A stretch of 64,000 nt of DNA, from assembly GCA_043228905.1 (NCBI GenBank), contig JBHGNT010000002.1, positions 3,596,001 through 3,660,000 of the forward strand. Reading direction: 5' to 3'. Source of the stretch: Azolla caroliniana. Lineage: Eukaryota > Polypodiophyta. Below, piece by piece: positions 56,160-64,000 of the stretch; position 1 is the first letter of the stretch; the number at the start of each line of letters is the position of its first letter. The translations under genes were made by a program, and so were the position numbers. The notes under the pieces were generated by a model. That model ran no database searches, was not told the DNA's origin, and saw only the letters and a list, made by a program, of their open reading frames with translations.

Positions 56160-56786
56160 CTATCTTCTGTGTTCCGATTCGGTAAGGAGCGCTTTGGAGT
56201 CGGAGCTCGTATCTTTGTCTTTCCGACGCGCCTCTTCATCTAGCAAGCTCGATTTTACTCTTGCTAGGGATAACCGCTTTCCTTCCGGCCCGGCGTTGCC
56301 CAAAGTGACAACCAACGTCTCCCAGCTATCCGGGAGGGAACCGAGCAGGAGTAGCGCTAGTACCTCGTCGGCGAGAGGTACTTCCAATGATGTTGCCTGG
56401 TGTATCAGCCCCTGGAAGGCATTCATGTGCTCCGCCATGCTGGAGCCATCTTGGTACCGGAGTCTTACTAGCTTCCGGAATACCGAAACCTGATTGACAG
56501 CATTTTTGTTCTGAAACATTATGCTGATCTTCTCCCAGAGCTCATGAGCCTTGCTCTCCTCATTGAAGTTGTTGTACAGGCTCATGTCGATGAAGCACCG
56601 TATGTACGCCGTTGTCTTCATGTGCATCACCTCCCATATCGCGGCGTCGATTTTGTCCGGTCTCTTATCCCCGAACTGAACCGGCAGCCAGAGGTCTTTA
56701 ACCACGAGCATGTCCCTCATCTTCGACTTCCACACTGAATAGTTGGAGCCGGTGAGCTTAAACATGCCGCCAAACGATTCATCCAT
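56160..56786 (-). pseudogene. Copia-C gag
   Basis: From Met at 56786: MDESFGGMFKLTGSNYSVWK, then KDLWLPVQFGDKRPD, the copia gag domain LWEKISIMFQNKNAVNQ, and EHMNAFQGLIHQ. TAG at 56160 interrupts a Gln-likely codon before the zinc knuckle. Otherwise open for 208 codons. It sits directly after the primer site, as expected. Confidence 0.85.
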
Positions 56787-56801
56787 TTTCTGTGTCGTTT
56801 C

Positions 56802-56813
56802 GCTCTGATACCA
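56802..56813 (-). other. Copia-C primer-binding site
   Basis: Minus TGGTATCAGAGC, two bases after the LTR end CCCGTCA; complementary to initiator-Met tRNA. Confidence 0.85.
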
Positions 56814-56815
56814 CT

Positions 56816-57641
56816 TGACGGGAACTTGTCGTTCCTTATGCTCAACGCTCGGCCACAACCAAGCTTAGATCATGCACAGAAAACGGGAAATAAACGCACG
56901 ACACAAAGGAGAGAAAAGGTACACAGGATGTTTACGTGGAAAACCCAAACTAAGGGAAAAACCACGGCAGCCCACAGGCTGCAAACTATCACTATGTTGG
57001 AATGTACAAACAGTGAGTTCACGGAGGCAACGACCTCGTGCTCACGATCTTCGCCACAGGCGGCGGTTACAACAAAGGCAACAACCTCTTTCTCTCTCTC
57101 TCTCTATACACTGTTACACGCTCTGATCTCACACAGACAAGAAATAATAATAACAACAGTATCTAAAAGTTTGCCCTAACTCATATTTATACTAATATGA
57201 CTTTTCGGCTATTTACAAATATAGCCTCGATGGACTCTCAGAAACATATTTACGAATATGTCTCTTCATCCGGTTTTCACCGGGTCTGTACCATCCGGCT
57301 CTCCGTAGCCGGGTACTCCTCATCCGGTTCACACCGGGTCTGCACCATCCGGCTCTCCGTAACCGGGTACTCCTCATCCGGTTCATACCGGGTCTGCACC
57401 ATCCGGCTCTCCGTAGCCGGGTACTCCTCATCCGGTTCACACCGGGTCTGCACCATCCGGCTCTCCGTAACCGGGTACTCCTCATCCGGTTCATACCGGG
57501 TCTGCACCATCCGGCTCTCCGTAGCCGGGTACTCCTCATCCGGTTCATACCGGGTCTGCACCATCCGGCTCTCCGTAGCCGGGTACTCCTCATCCAGTTC
57601 ATACCGGGTCTGCACCATCCGGAGGGACCTGTCTCCCAACA
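56816..57641 (-). repeat. Copia-C 5' LTR
   Basis: 826 bp. Minus sense starts TGTTGGGAGACAGG and ends CCCGTCA. About six 54-bp repeats at about 57265-57610, each with two CATCCGG words. TATA AGTATAAATATGA at about 57181-57196 in minus sense. Confidence 0.9.
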
Positions 57642-57990
57642 GAAGGCAATCGGCTGCAGATGGATATACAAAGTGAAATATAATGCTGACGGTTCTATCA
57701 ACCGTTACAAAGCTTGACTCGTAGCAAAGGACTACGCACAAACACAGGGCGTCGACTATGAAGAGACCTTTGCCCCGGTGGCAAAGATGACAACTGTGCG
57801 AACCGTGATAGCACTTGCAGCAGCGAAAGGGTGGCACCTCCACCAGATGGATGTCAAGAACGCTTTTCTTCAAGGCGAATTGGAAGAGGAGGTGTACATG
57901 GTACAACCACCCGGCTTCGAATCCAACATTCATCCGAAAGCCATCTGCCGACTCAAGAAGCCTCTCTACGGCCTTAAGCAAGCACCACGT
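57642..57990 (+). pseudogene. Copia-A RT, second piece
   Basis: [41 protein letters not shown], then [20 protein letters not shown] and [13 protein letters not shown]. This is the N-terminal copia RT, directly continuing the frame that stops at 46281. Cut by E1 before the catalytic YxDD. Confidence 0.88.
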
Positions 57991-58850
57991 TGTCGTGCCT
58001 TTCGGCTCCGGATCGTTGCGTAACTCCAAATAGGATATGGAGTACCCAGTGAGAACTGGAAGGAAGAACCGGTGAGGACCGAAACTGGTAAGGAGACCGG
58101 CAAGAGCCAGATGAAGAAGGCCGGTGAGAGTCGGTGAGAAACAGACAAAGAGGACCGGTAAGGAGGATCCGGTAAGAACCGGATACCGAGAACCGGCGAG
58201 AACCGGATGAATCAGAACCGGCAAGAGCCGGATGAAGAAGGCCGGTGAGAGTCTCTCACCAGATGAAGAGACATATTTGTAAATAGAAGAAAGTATAAAA
58301 TTATATATTACATGCATAGGGCAAGATTCGAACCTTGCACCTCCATGTTAATAATGTTAAGCCTTATCATTATACTAGCGTATTATGAATTTTAAAGTTA
58401 TACTAAACTTTATCCCATGTAAAATTTCTAGACATGCATGGTACAAAAAGTTATTCATGCATAGACACTCGAGTAAAAAGAAAAGATGAGATAGAAAGCT
58501 AATCATGCACATGCAGTGTGCATGAAAACTAAAGATGGGAAAAGCATGATGCTTGCATGTGATAAACTTAGACTCTTCCAACACTATATAAGGAAGAGAT
58601 AAAGATGTATAGAGGTTGTTGATTATTTTACAAGGGTTTAGGATCCACGAGTTTGCTAACTATTTTTCTCTCTTAATTTGAGTACTCACTAATACACTAT
58701 ACTCGTGGGATTCATGAGTTTTTTCATATCTTTCTTTCTTACAATATATTTCATATTCTTAATTGCCTTAGAATTTTCTTTCTTCCTAGTCCAAAACCCC
58801 AGCAGTTCCCACCCGACTCACGCAACAATCCGGAGCCGTAAGGCACGACA
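57991..58850 (+). repeat. E1 5' LTR with long terminal inverted repeats
   Basis: Starts TGTCGTGCCTTTCGGCTCCG and ends with its reverse complement form; about 29 bases pair with 2 mismatches. GAACCGG/GCCGGTGAG-type repeats at about 58030-58265. TATA CTATATAAGG at about 58584-58593. No second E1 LTR is in the window, so the start is inferred from the TG...CA ends and the cut in Copia-A. Confidence 0.65.
58316..58380 (-). repeat. tRNA-like segment inside the E1 LTR
   Basis: Minus GCAAGGTTCGAATCTTGC forms a T-arm with a perfect B-box core; TAGTATAATGATAAGGC upstream is A-box-like. No full tRNA fold found. Confidence 0.45.
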
Positions 58851-58854
58851 CAAG

Positions 58855-58871
58855 TGGTGAACCCGACGTGA
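58855..58871 (+). other. E1 primer-binding site
   Basis: TGGTGAACCCGACGTGA, four bases after the LTR end. From memory it is complementary to the 3' end of plant tRNA-Trp; a tRNA alignment would settle this. Confidence 0.65.
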
Positions 58872-58888
58872 AAACAGGTGGCAAGGAG

Positions 58889-60770
58889 ATGGAAAATCAA
58901 CCGGAGGCTAACAACATGATGATGATGTTCCAGCGAATGCTTCAGGAACAACATGCGATGTTGGAGATAGCGGCGACAGTAGAGCGGCTCATGCAACGGA
59001 TCGGGCAATTCAACGAAAAGGACGTATTACGTTATCTTCGGGACTACAAGTCTGAAATGCTACGGTGCGGGCTTTCGGAAGGACTACAAGTGGCATCCTT
59101 CAACCGGCTGGCTATTGACGGGCTTCAAGCAAGTATCCACGGTCTATGACAACAAAATCCGACGTGGGAAGCGTTTGAAGAGGCGCTAAAGACCACGTTC
59201 TCTATCGAGGACTCCTCCAAGGCAACGCGGAGAGGATTCGAGGATTGGGTAGAAACGCTGGACAAGGGGATGAAGGTCCTCAATGTGTTTTCGGCATTCG
59301 AAAGTCGGTTCGGGAGGTTGTCCGCGAGAGATCAAGCTATCCTCGCACCGGACAAAGTTATCATGTTCGTAGACGTCCGGGACCGGAAGGATCTTGAAGT
59401 GCTTTTAGAGGACACGACTACTGAGAGCGGCCTCACCGAAACATGGGAAAGCGTATGGGATATCGTCGCGCGATACACAAAGAGGAGGCAATGGCTTGCC
59501 AACAAGGTAAAGAGGGTTTCAGAACCGATTCCGAAACCGAGATCCGGATTGGAAGACCATCAACCGCGGGCTCGGGAAGCTACGATTGAGAAGGGAATCG
59601 ACGCAACTATGGTGGAGCAGTTGCTGAAGGAGATGGAGAATCTAAAAATCGCGATGGTGAAGAAGTCGGATGACCGTCCCACAGGTTCCAAGTATATGGA
59701 CCGTCGATGCATATGGTGCGATAGCACCGAACATGATCGGAGGGATTGCGACGAGCACAAGGAAGTGCTACGACAGGATCTTATCTACTACGAGGGAAAT
59801 CAGATTCATTTTATGGACTCTCAGAAGCCGCTCCGACCGAACTTCTGAAAAGGCAGCATGAAGAAGTTCCTAGAGGAGGAAATAGCGGCAAAGAACAATT
59901 ACGCAACAACCACGGGAATACGTGTCAGGGAGTCATCGGGAGCAAAGGTGTCTTTTTGGCCGGAAGTGCCAGAAAACACTGAGAAAACCGACTCTAACGA
60001 GATCCGAAGCACCACGGAAGGCATCCAGGAAGCTACGGGATGGGAGTGCCCCGTCGATAAGAATAGCGTGTTTGCTTTATGCCAATTGCATGAAGTGTAT
60101 GTAGATGAGAAGCGACGGCGCACGGATGAGGCGGCCGGTCCATCGAAGACACCGGAAAGCTGGAACTCCAAAGGTAAGGGAAAAGAAAAGATGATTCCGG
60201 CATTCAAGCTCGCCTCGGACATTGAACAACAAACGGACTTGAAAAAGGTGTTCGAGGAGAGAATCCTCGATAGCCAGGTAGATTTTTCGCTTCGAGAATT
60301 ACTCGGAATAGTGAAGAAGGAGTTCCACGATCTTCTTGTGGATCTCGTGAAGAGAAAAAGGCAAAGTACGGAGGAGATCGCTCCAAGGGTGAATGCAAAT
60401 ACCCTTCTAATGAATGACACCAAATTGGAGGACGAAATACCGAATTCTCACTACACAAAGCCACACTGGGCACGCGCAACTACAGAGACTCCGGTCCGAA
60501 TCGGTAACATCAAAGAACCCGTGCTAGCATTGATTGATCACGGATCGGAGATCAACTTGATTTCCAAGGAATTCTACCGGAAGGGTAAGTGGCCTATTAA
60601 CATGAATCATGGGTGGAAGATCCGGGCGGCCACTAAAGCAACGGAATATCTATTTGCGGCTTGTTCGGATGTGACGGTGAAGATCGGGGATGTCGAGATC
60701 GACCAAAATTTCTTCGTACAAGACGAGGTCTCACACTCTATGATCCTCGGGAAACCTTTTATCACGGTGT
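58889..60770 (+). pseudogene. E1 gag-protease
   Basis: One frame from MENQPEANNMMMM, with stops TGA at 59147 and TGA at 59846 where CGA is likely. Parts match E2: gag N-terminal region, zinc knuckle CIWCDSTEHDRRDC, the region SLRELLGIVKKEFHDLLVD, and the protease LALIDHGSEINLISKEFY. The frame is cut after GKPFITV by the E2 LTR. Confidence 0.85.
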
Positions 60771-61405
60771 TGTGAAGAAAACCGTCCAGGAGCGGAATCG
60801 GTGCGCCGGAGCGTAGAAACCGACTCTTCATGCGCGTGCGCCTTAAGTTGTACATAGGAGATCCTAGGTAGATTCGGTAGGTAGGGAGTAAAGGGGAAAC
60901 GGCTCCTTCCTTGCCTATAAAAGGAGGGAGACGAGGAGGGTAGAGGGATCGCGGAGAGTCGAGGACGAAGTGCTGTCGGTTTGCGTGCGAAGGCTTCTCT
61001 CTCTCTCTCTCTTTCCGGTTGCAAACGCCATAGCTTCCTTCTGTGCAGGTTTCGGGAGGCTCGCGCTGCTCTGAGGAATGCCCGAGTGCTTCCGGCAGCA
61101 CCTCCAACCTACTCTTTCCCCTCTGTGCGTTTACGAGCAGGTATCGGCATCTGTTCGCCGGCCTGTTCGGTTGTAACCGACTTCGTGTTTGTTGTCTTCG
61201 TGTTCTTGTTGTTTGTCTTGTCAATACATACATACTTTCGTGTCTTTCTGTGTCGCTGTCCCACTCGCGTCTTTGCGCCGAAGGGCCGTGTCCCTGTGAA
61301 TCTACGCTCGCACGTAGTGGGTCTCTTCTCTTTCTCTCTTACTCTTCGGTACAGGACCCCCGAGGTCCCGCCTCATTCCACGCATCTGCGAGGAATACCT
61401 CGACA
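60771..61405 (+). repeat. E2 5' LTR
   Basis: 635 bp, TGTGAAGAAAACC ... ACCTCGACA. TATA CTATAAAAGGAGG at 60915-60927; CT-rich tract at about 60995-61015 in the presumed 5' leader. Confidence 0.75.
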
Positions 61406-61409
61406 TATT

Positions 61410-61426
61410 TGGTGAACCCGACGTGA
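61410..61426 (+). other. E2 primer-binding site
   Basis: TGGTGAACCCGACGTGA, identical to the E1 site and also four bases after the LTR end. Confidence 0.7.
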
Positions 61427-61449
61427 AGGAGGCGGCAGAAGAGCATAAG

Positions 61450-63576
61450 ATGAGGGGGTGGGATCTTGCAGAGGCCATGGCTTCGGCCGTGGATCGGATA
61501 TTGAGCACACGCGAGGGCACCGGTGCCCTTGACAGAGCCATTGAGGCGGTCGTCGGTACGATCGGCCGTTTCAGCGGAAAGGATGCTACGAAGTACTTGG
61601 CGTCCTACGGGGCGGAAATGCTAATGCGGGACATTCCGGAAGAGAGGCATCTTGCCGGGTTCCCTCGAGTGGCGATGCCGAGCATCCATGCGGAGGTGCT
61701 CGAGGTACGGGCGGAGAGCCGTACCTGGGAGGAGTTCGAAGGCCGACTCCTAGAGAAATATGGGCTGGACGACGCGCTCCGGCTTTCGAAACGGGACTTC
61801 ATGGAATGGGTGGAGTTCCCCGGCAAAGGAAGAAACGCGTCGGCACTCCTCCGGGAGTTCGAAGAACGCTTTGCGCTCCTTTCGGCGCTTGACCGAACCA
61901 TTCTGGATACGAGCCGGGTCCTACTGTTCGTCAAGTCGGTGGACGAGCGGGACGGGGATCAAGTCGGCTCCTTGCTGGAAACCGAAGACGGGCTGACAAC
62001 CGACTGGGCTGCGGTTAAGAGATTCTGTGGCCGTTTCGACAAACGGCGAGAATGGGCTGACAACGGGGTGGCCGGTGCGGGCTCTGTTACAGCAAGGAGG
62101 CTTGAACCGGCACCACAAGTGCGAAGGGAAGAAACCCGGGAATGGCTCGAAACCGGTCCGGCTTTGACCAGCATGGTCAATGGCTCGTCCGGAGGAGCAG
62201 CGCTAGAGGAGTTGACGCGGGCGATAAAGGATCTCCAGATCTCCCAGACTCGAAGGGAAGGCGGCGAACCGGCTCGTGATCGACGGCCGGCAGCGGGGAA
62301 CAGGTGCATGTGGTGCAACGAGGTCGGCCACATTCGGAAGGACTGCGGCGATTTCGCAGAGGCGTTGAGAAACCGGGTGGTGTACCTGTGGGAAGGCCGG
62401 GTGCACGTTGGCGACACCAGGAGGGCCCTGAGCCGAAACGACGGGCGAGGAGGTATGAAGAGACTGATGGAAGAGGCAGCGGCCCGACACGTGGAGGCCA
62501 TCCACTACTCGGCGTCAGCCGGTATTCGGGTCGGGGGCAGCGAGGCCCGAAAGGAGAGTAAAGACGGTTTCTGGTCGGCAATGCTGGAAGGCCTCGCCGG
62601 CGCGCGGCTGAGGAAAGATGAAACGGACCGCGCTGAGAGACGGGTCCGGGAAATAACCGGGTGGAGCGATCCGGTCGAGGAGAAGACGGGCTTAGTAGAA
62701 GCTGCTTGCCGGAACTACGAGGCTCCGGTAGAAGAAAAACGAGTGGGGAAAGCCGGAGCGGCCGGGCCCTCACAACGGTACGAGACCCGATTCGGGCAAC
62801 GACGGAACGATGCCGGTGGGCCCGGCCCGCAAGATAACCCCAGGAAGGGCGGGTACCGACTGGGGACAGAAATAGAAAGGACTACGGACCTACGAAAGGT
62901 CCTAGAAGAACGGTTCCTCGACAGCAAAGTGGAGTTGTCATTACGGGAGGTGCTAGGGATCGCCAAGAAGGAGTTCCACGACTCCATTGTAGACTTGGTG
63001 AAACGGAAGAGACTGTCGACGGAGACGGAACCGGAAAGACCGGTGGAGGTGCGGACGACGCACATCGACGACTTGGCGCTGGAAGATGAGTGGGCGGAGA
63101 GCCACTATTCGAGGCCACACTGGGCCCGAGCGACCACGGAGACCCCGGTAAAGATCGGAGATGTTCAGGAACCGGTGGTGGCGTTGGTGGACCACGGTTC
63201 GGAAATAAACCTAATGTCCATGGAGTTCTATAAGAAGGGAAAGTGGCCGATCAACACCAGACACGGGTGGAAGATACGGGCGGCGATGCGCGCCACCGAG
63301 GAACTGCACGGGGCCTGCTCGAATGTGCGAGTAAAGATCGGCGACGTCGAGATTGACCAGCACTTCTTCGTACAGGAGACGTCCTCGCATCCGGTCATAT
63401 TAGGGGAACCATACATCACGGCGGTGAGAATGGAGACCAAAGTGCTGGACAACGGTTCGGCCTACGCGAGGGTCAAAAGCCAGGACGGGCGCCATTCGGT
63501 GCAATTTTTGACGGTGCGGCCGAACCACGAGAGAAACCGCGAATCCCTCGGTGGCGAGAGCCGGGAGGATTTTTAG
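61450..63576 (+). CDS. E2 gag-protease polyprotein, intact
   Basis: 708 codons from ATG 61450 (MRGWDLAEAMASAVDR). An upstream GTG at 61423 is in frame but lies in the primer site and is not likely to be used. N-terminal half: capsid-like helical region (RTWEEFEGRLLEKYG, ALLREFEERFALL). Zinc knuckle CMWCNEVGHIRKDC at about residues 286-299. Then a linker, SLREVLGIAKKEFHDSIVDL, and a retropepsin-like domain with VVALVDHGSEINLMS (Asp at about 581) and HPVILGEPYITAV. D-H-G replaces the common D-S/T-G, and E1 shares it. No frameshift or stop. Ends TAG; pol begins 108 bases later in another phase. Confidence 0.88.
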   Translation: MRGWDLAEAMASAVDRILSTREGTGALDRAIEAVVGTIGRFSGKDATKYLASYGAEMLMRDIPEERHLAGFPRVAMPSIHAEVLEVRAESRTWEEFEGRLLEKYGLDDALRLSKRDFMEWVEFPGKGRNASALLREFEERFALLSALDRTILDTSRVLLFVKSVDERDGDQVGSLLETEDGLTTDWAAVKRFCGRFDKRREWADNGVAGAGSVTARRLEPAPQVRREETREWLETGPALTSMVNGSSGGAALEELTRAIKDLQISQTRREGGEPARDRRPAAGNRCMWCNEVGHIRKDCGDFAEALRNRVVYLWEGRVHVGDTRRALSRNDGRGGMKRLMEEAAARHVEAIHYSASAGIRVGGSEARKESKDGFWSAMLEGLAGARLRKDETDRAERRVREITGWSDPVEEKTGLVEAACRNYEAPVEEKRVGKAGAAGPSQRYETRFGQRRNDAGGPGPQDNPRKGGYRLGTEIERTTDLRKVLEERFLDSKVELSLREVLGIAKKEFHDSIVDLVKRKRLSTETEPERPVEVRTTHIDDLALEDEWAESHYSRPHWARATTETPVKIGDVQEPVVALVDHGSEINLMSMEFYKKGKWPINTRHGWKIRAAMRATEELHGACSNVRVKIGDVEIDQHFFVQETSSHPVILGEPYITAVRMETKVLDNGSAYARVKSQDGRHSVQFLTVRPNHERNRESLGGESREDF

Positions 63577-63683
63577 AGAGGGCTGCCAAGGCGTGGGGCC
63601 GAGACAGCCCGGACACTCGGAAAAGACCCCACGACTGTACGATAGGTAGGGGATTTTGCTTCTCTGACAACGGAGGGTGTATA

Positions 63684-64000
63684 ATGGTCGGCATCGTTGG
63701 CCGAGAAAAGACAAGGGCGGAAGAGCGACTTCGAGCGTGCGGAGTTCTCGGCCCGGACGAGAAAATCAGCGGAGCCGTGGAGGCGGTCTCCTTCGACGAC
63801 ACCTTAGGGATGTTGAGGAAGGTTGCCGGAGAAGACCTTGACGAAGACCGGACGATACCGGTATGTTCCGAGGAGATGTACGAAGTCATCGCGAACTTCA
63901 GTCGGGGGCTCGGGTCGGATCGGACGGCCCGAGTTAGCACAAAGTACAAGACTGTGGACCGGAAGGTAAGGCCAGTCGCGGCACCCTTACCGGAGGGCAG
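63684..64000 (+). CDS. E2 pol, 5' end (runs off the window)
   Basis: ATG at 63684 opens a frame with no stop to the end of the window (MVGIVGREKTRAEERLRACG). It contains STKYKTVDRKVRPVAAPLPE, which resembles the sequence just before the reverse transcriptase in gypsy-type pol proteins with separate gag-protease and pol frames. The catalytic part is beyond 64000. How pol is expressed without overlap with gag-protease cannot be seen here. Confidence 0.65.
   Translation, partial: MVGIVGREKTRAEERLRACGVLGPDEKISGAVEAVSFDDTLGMLRKVAGEDLDEDRTIPVCSEEMYEVIANFSRGLGSDRTARVSTKYKTVDRKVRPVAAPLPEG

Larger units (their letters stand above)
46282..57641 (-). mobile_element. Copia-C: nested, rearranged Ty1/copia element
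   Basis: Inserted in Copia-A with a perfect TSD GAAGG (46277-46281 and 57642-57646). Minus orientation: 5' LTR 57641-56816, primer site 56813-56802, gag, protease and part of integrase to 55265. The other end is a partial LTR (46282-46828). Between them lie an inverted LTR of the same family (46829-47283 plus 55083-55264) and, inside that, 7.8 kb of other DNA with copia pieces, a LINE end and the dirigent gene. This cannot be a simple insertion; rearrangement is needed. Confidence 0.75.
43311..57990 (+). mobile_element. Copia-A: Ty1/copia element, cut by Copia-C and E1
   Basis: Plus-strand copia pieces: 43311-46281 and 57642-57990. The initiator-Met type primer site TGGTATCAGAGCGG is at 43331. 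The 5' LTR is missing except perhaps a few bases. The coding order (gag, protease, integrase, RT) is uninterrupted if the 11.36-kb Copia-C insertion is removed: SPHKK at 46280 continues as KAIGCRWIYKVKYNADGS at 57642. The RT is then cut at 57990 by E1. Confidence 0.8.
57991..64000 (+). mobile_element. E1: gypsy-like LTR element, right end outside the window
   Basis: Starts with an 860-bp LTR inserted in Copia-A RT. Primer site TGGTGAACCCGACGTGA (58855-58871), gag-protease from 58889. At 60771 element E2 interrupts it in the protease region, so the rest of E1 lies beyond 64000. Confidence 0.7.
60771..64000 (+). mobile_element. E2: gypsy-like LTR element, right end outside the window
   Basis: Inserted in the E1 protease. 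LTR 60771-61405, primer site, intact gag-protease frame and the start of pol. More GC-rich than its surroundings. Left flank GGTGT would be the TSD. Confidence 0.8.

Noticed and set aside
57277-58317. 346-codon minus-strand frame with RMVQTRYEPDEEYPATES repeats
   Set aside because: Spans the Copia-C LTR repeats, the Copia-A RT antisense and the E1 LTR; a chance frame over three elements.
58316-58380. A working tRNA gene
   Set aside because: Only T-arm and A-box likeness; no acceptor stem or anticodon arm could be folded.

Overview
This is plant nuclear DNA, judged from an intron-containing gene, PPR-like remnants, a dirigent-family gene, plant-type Ty1/copia and Ty3/gypsy elements, a hAT element with an 8-bp target-site duplication (TSD), LINE 3' ends and tRNA-derived repeats. 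I cannot place the species. A seed-free land plant (lycophyte, fern or bryophyte) is a weak guess. Only about 0.5 kb looks like an intact host gene, the dirigent gene at 52509-53060 (-). The rest is a nest of transposons in AT-rich sequence.

Layout. 1-2290 is AT-rich with microsatellites. 2294-3420 holds a decayed PPR gene and a ~150-bp tandem repeat. A LINE remnant (-) is split into 3491-4672 and 14614-15060 by Gypsy-1 (4673-14608, -), whose LTRs differ at one base. 15061-16961 is non-coding with tRNA-derived repeats. 16962-21879 is a hAT-type element carrying a palindromic satellite and a scrap of a DNA methyltransferase gene. 21880-22566 is LTR-like and ends at a primer-binding site. 23519-26209 (-) is a decayed multi-exon gene coding for a ParB-like domain joined to a beta-class (motif IV before motif I) DNA N6-adenine/N4-cytosine methyltransferase; a ~1.24-kb LTR (26210-27448) sits in its 5' part. 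28748-38145 is Gypsy-2 (+), the same family as Gypsy-1, with the reverse transcriptase deleted. 38151-39613 is LTR-like, with a heat-shock-element cluster and a minisatellite. 39617-43310 is a chromodomain gypsy (-) holding a solo copia LTR. Copia-A (+) runs from 43311 and is cut twice: by Copia-C (46282-57641, -, TSD GAAGG) and by element E1 (from 57991). E1 is in turn entered by E2 (from 60771), whose gag-protease frame is intact and whose pol runs off the window.

Most notable are: (1) the ParB-methyltransferase gene and its second fragment inside the hAT element; (2) a third reading frame of about 1,000 codons downstream of pol in Gypsy-1 and Gypsy-2, coding for a novel N-terminal domain, a nuclear-localisation-like motif, a long coiled coil, a polyglutamine run and an acidic tail; (3) evidence that Gypsy-1 moved recently although its coding frames are broken.

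Limits: all calls come from reading the sequence by eye. Family names rest on motifs. Intron borders, old LTR edges and the tRNA assignments of primer-binding sites are inferences.
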